Part shown: positions 4,924-5,063 of the stretch, piece after piece
Numbering within the stretch: position 1 is the first letter of the stretch
Layout: every line of letters starts with the position of its first letter
Source of the DNA: Alphaproteobacteria bacterium
GTDB taxonomy: Bacteria; Pseudomonadota; Alphaproteobacteria; ATCC43930; CGMCC-115725
NCBI GenBank assembly: GCA_030039975.1
Contig: JASHUO010000298.1
Location: 1-5,063 of the forward strand
Length of the DNA stretch: 5,063 nt
Reading direction: 5' to 3'
Program-made: the position numbers and the translations under genes
The notes under the pieces: model-generated
The model's database searches: none
Seen by the model: only the letters and a program-made list of their open reading frames with translations
What the model was told of the DNA's origin: nothing

Positions 4924-5063
4924 ATGGCCATCGACTATCAGCGACTGAAGAACTGGCCTTTCCCCGAGATCGAGCACAGCTACCGCGCCCGGGACACAAT
5001 GCTCTACGCGCTGGGGTTGGGTTACGGCGCCGATCCGATGGACCCACACCAGCTGCGCTTCGT
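4924..5063 (+). CDS. MaoC-like enoyl-CoA hydratase 2, N-terminal fragment (cut by right edge)
   Basis: Only 46 full codons are visible. The fragment reads M-A-I-D-Y-Q-R-L-K-N-W-P-F-P, then R-A-R-D-T-M-L-Y-A-L-G-L-G-Y-G and D-P-M-D-P-H-Q-L-R-F. The D-T-x-x-Y-A-L-G-x-G stretch is the signature N-terminal helix of the double-hotdog hydratase 2 / MaoC-like dehydratases, including the hydratase domain of MFE-2. These hydrate trans-2-enoyl-CoA to (R)-3-hydroxyacyl-CoA. The full protein is expected near 280-290 aa. The catalytic Asp/His of the C-terminal hotdog lie outside the window. The ATG at 4924 is preceded by AGGGGAGGGG overlapping the end of the dehydrogenase gene, with 12 bp between stop and start, so translation in one operon is very likely. 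The pair would supply hydratase and dehydrogenase of matching (R) stereochemistry. Confidence 0.88.
   Translation, partial: MAIDYQRLKNWPFPEIEHSYRARDTMLYALGLGYGADPMDPHQLRF

Noticed and set aside
3850..5049. 399-codon open frame on the minus strand opposite the dehydrogenase and hydratase genes
   Set aside because: The translation is Ala/Arg/Asp/Gly-rich without recognisable domains and runs through two well-supported plus-strand genes and their intergenic region.

Overview
The window looks like chromosomal DNA from a high-GC alphaproteobacterium, most likely of the Hyphomicrobiales (Rhizobiales). This is inferred from strong G/C bias at codon third positions, purine-rich Shine-Dalgarno sites and the gene content: a periplasmic PQQ alcohol dehydrogenase beside CoA-thioester catabolism. 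No tRNA, rRNA, CRISPR array, insertion sequence or phage gene was seen.

Layout. Positions 1-951 (minus strand) hold the N-terminal 317 codons of a secreted PQQ-dependent alcohol/methanol-type dehydrogenase, cut by the left edge. Positions 952-1193 are a 242-bp non-coding stretch with a candidate promoter, a 7-bp inverted repeat around its -10 box, and three CGATCG palindromes just upstream of the -35. Two unrecognised secreted proteins follow, transcribed divergently from a 73-bp gap: 209 aa on minus (1194-1823) and 94 aa on plus (1897-2181). The plus gene converges on a minus-strand pair: a GlcG/HbpS-family (DUF336) protein (2216-2659) lying 19 bp downstream of an alpha-methylacyl-CoA racemase-family gene (2679-3821). 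Across a 166-bp divergent intergenic region, the plus strand carries a short-chain dehydrogenase of the peroxisomal multifunctional enzyme type 2 (MFE-2) class (3988-4911). The start of a MaoC-like enoyl-CoA hydratase 2 gene follows 12 bp later (4924 to the right edge).

How the genes fit together. The right half reads as a compact beta-oxidation module for 2-methyl-branched or otherwise bulky acyl-CoAs. The racemase would set the alpha-methyl configuration. The MaoC-like hydratase and the MFE-2-like dehydrogenase would then perform the hydration and 3-hydroxyacyl oxidation that eukaryotic MFE-2 carries on one polypeptide. The GlcG/HbpS protein is probably co-transcribed with the racemase, but its role there is unclear. 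The left half is a periplasmic oxidation locus; no direct biochemical link between the two halves is visible.

Nothing here is an obviously new multi-gene system. The most useful leads are the organised regulatory DNA upstream of the PQQ dehydrogenase, the two unknown exported proteins next to it, and the racemase-GlcG pairing.
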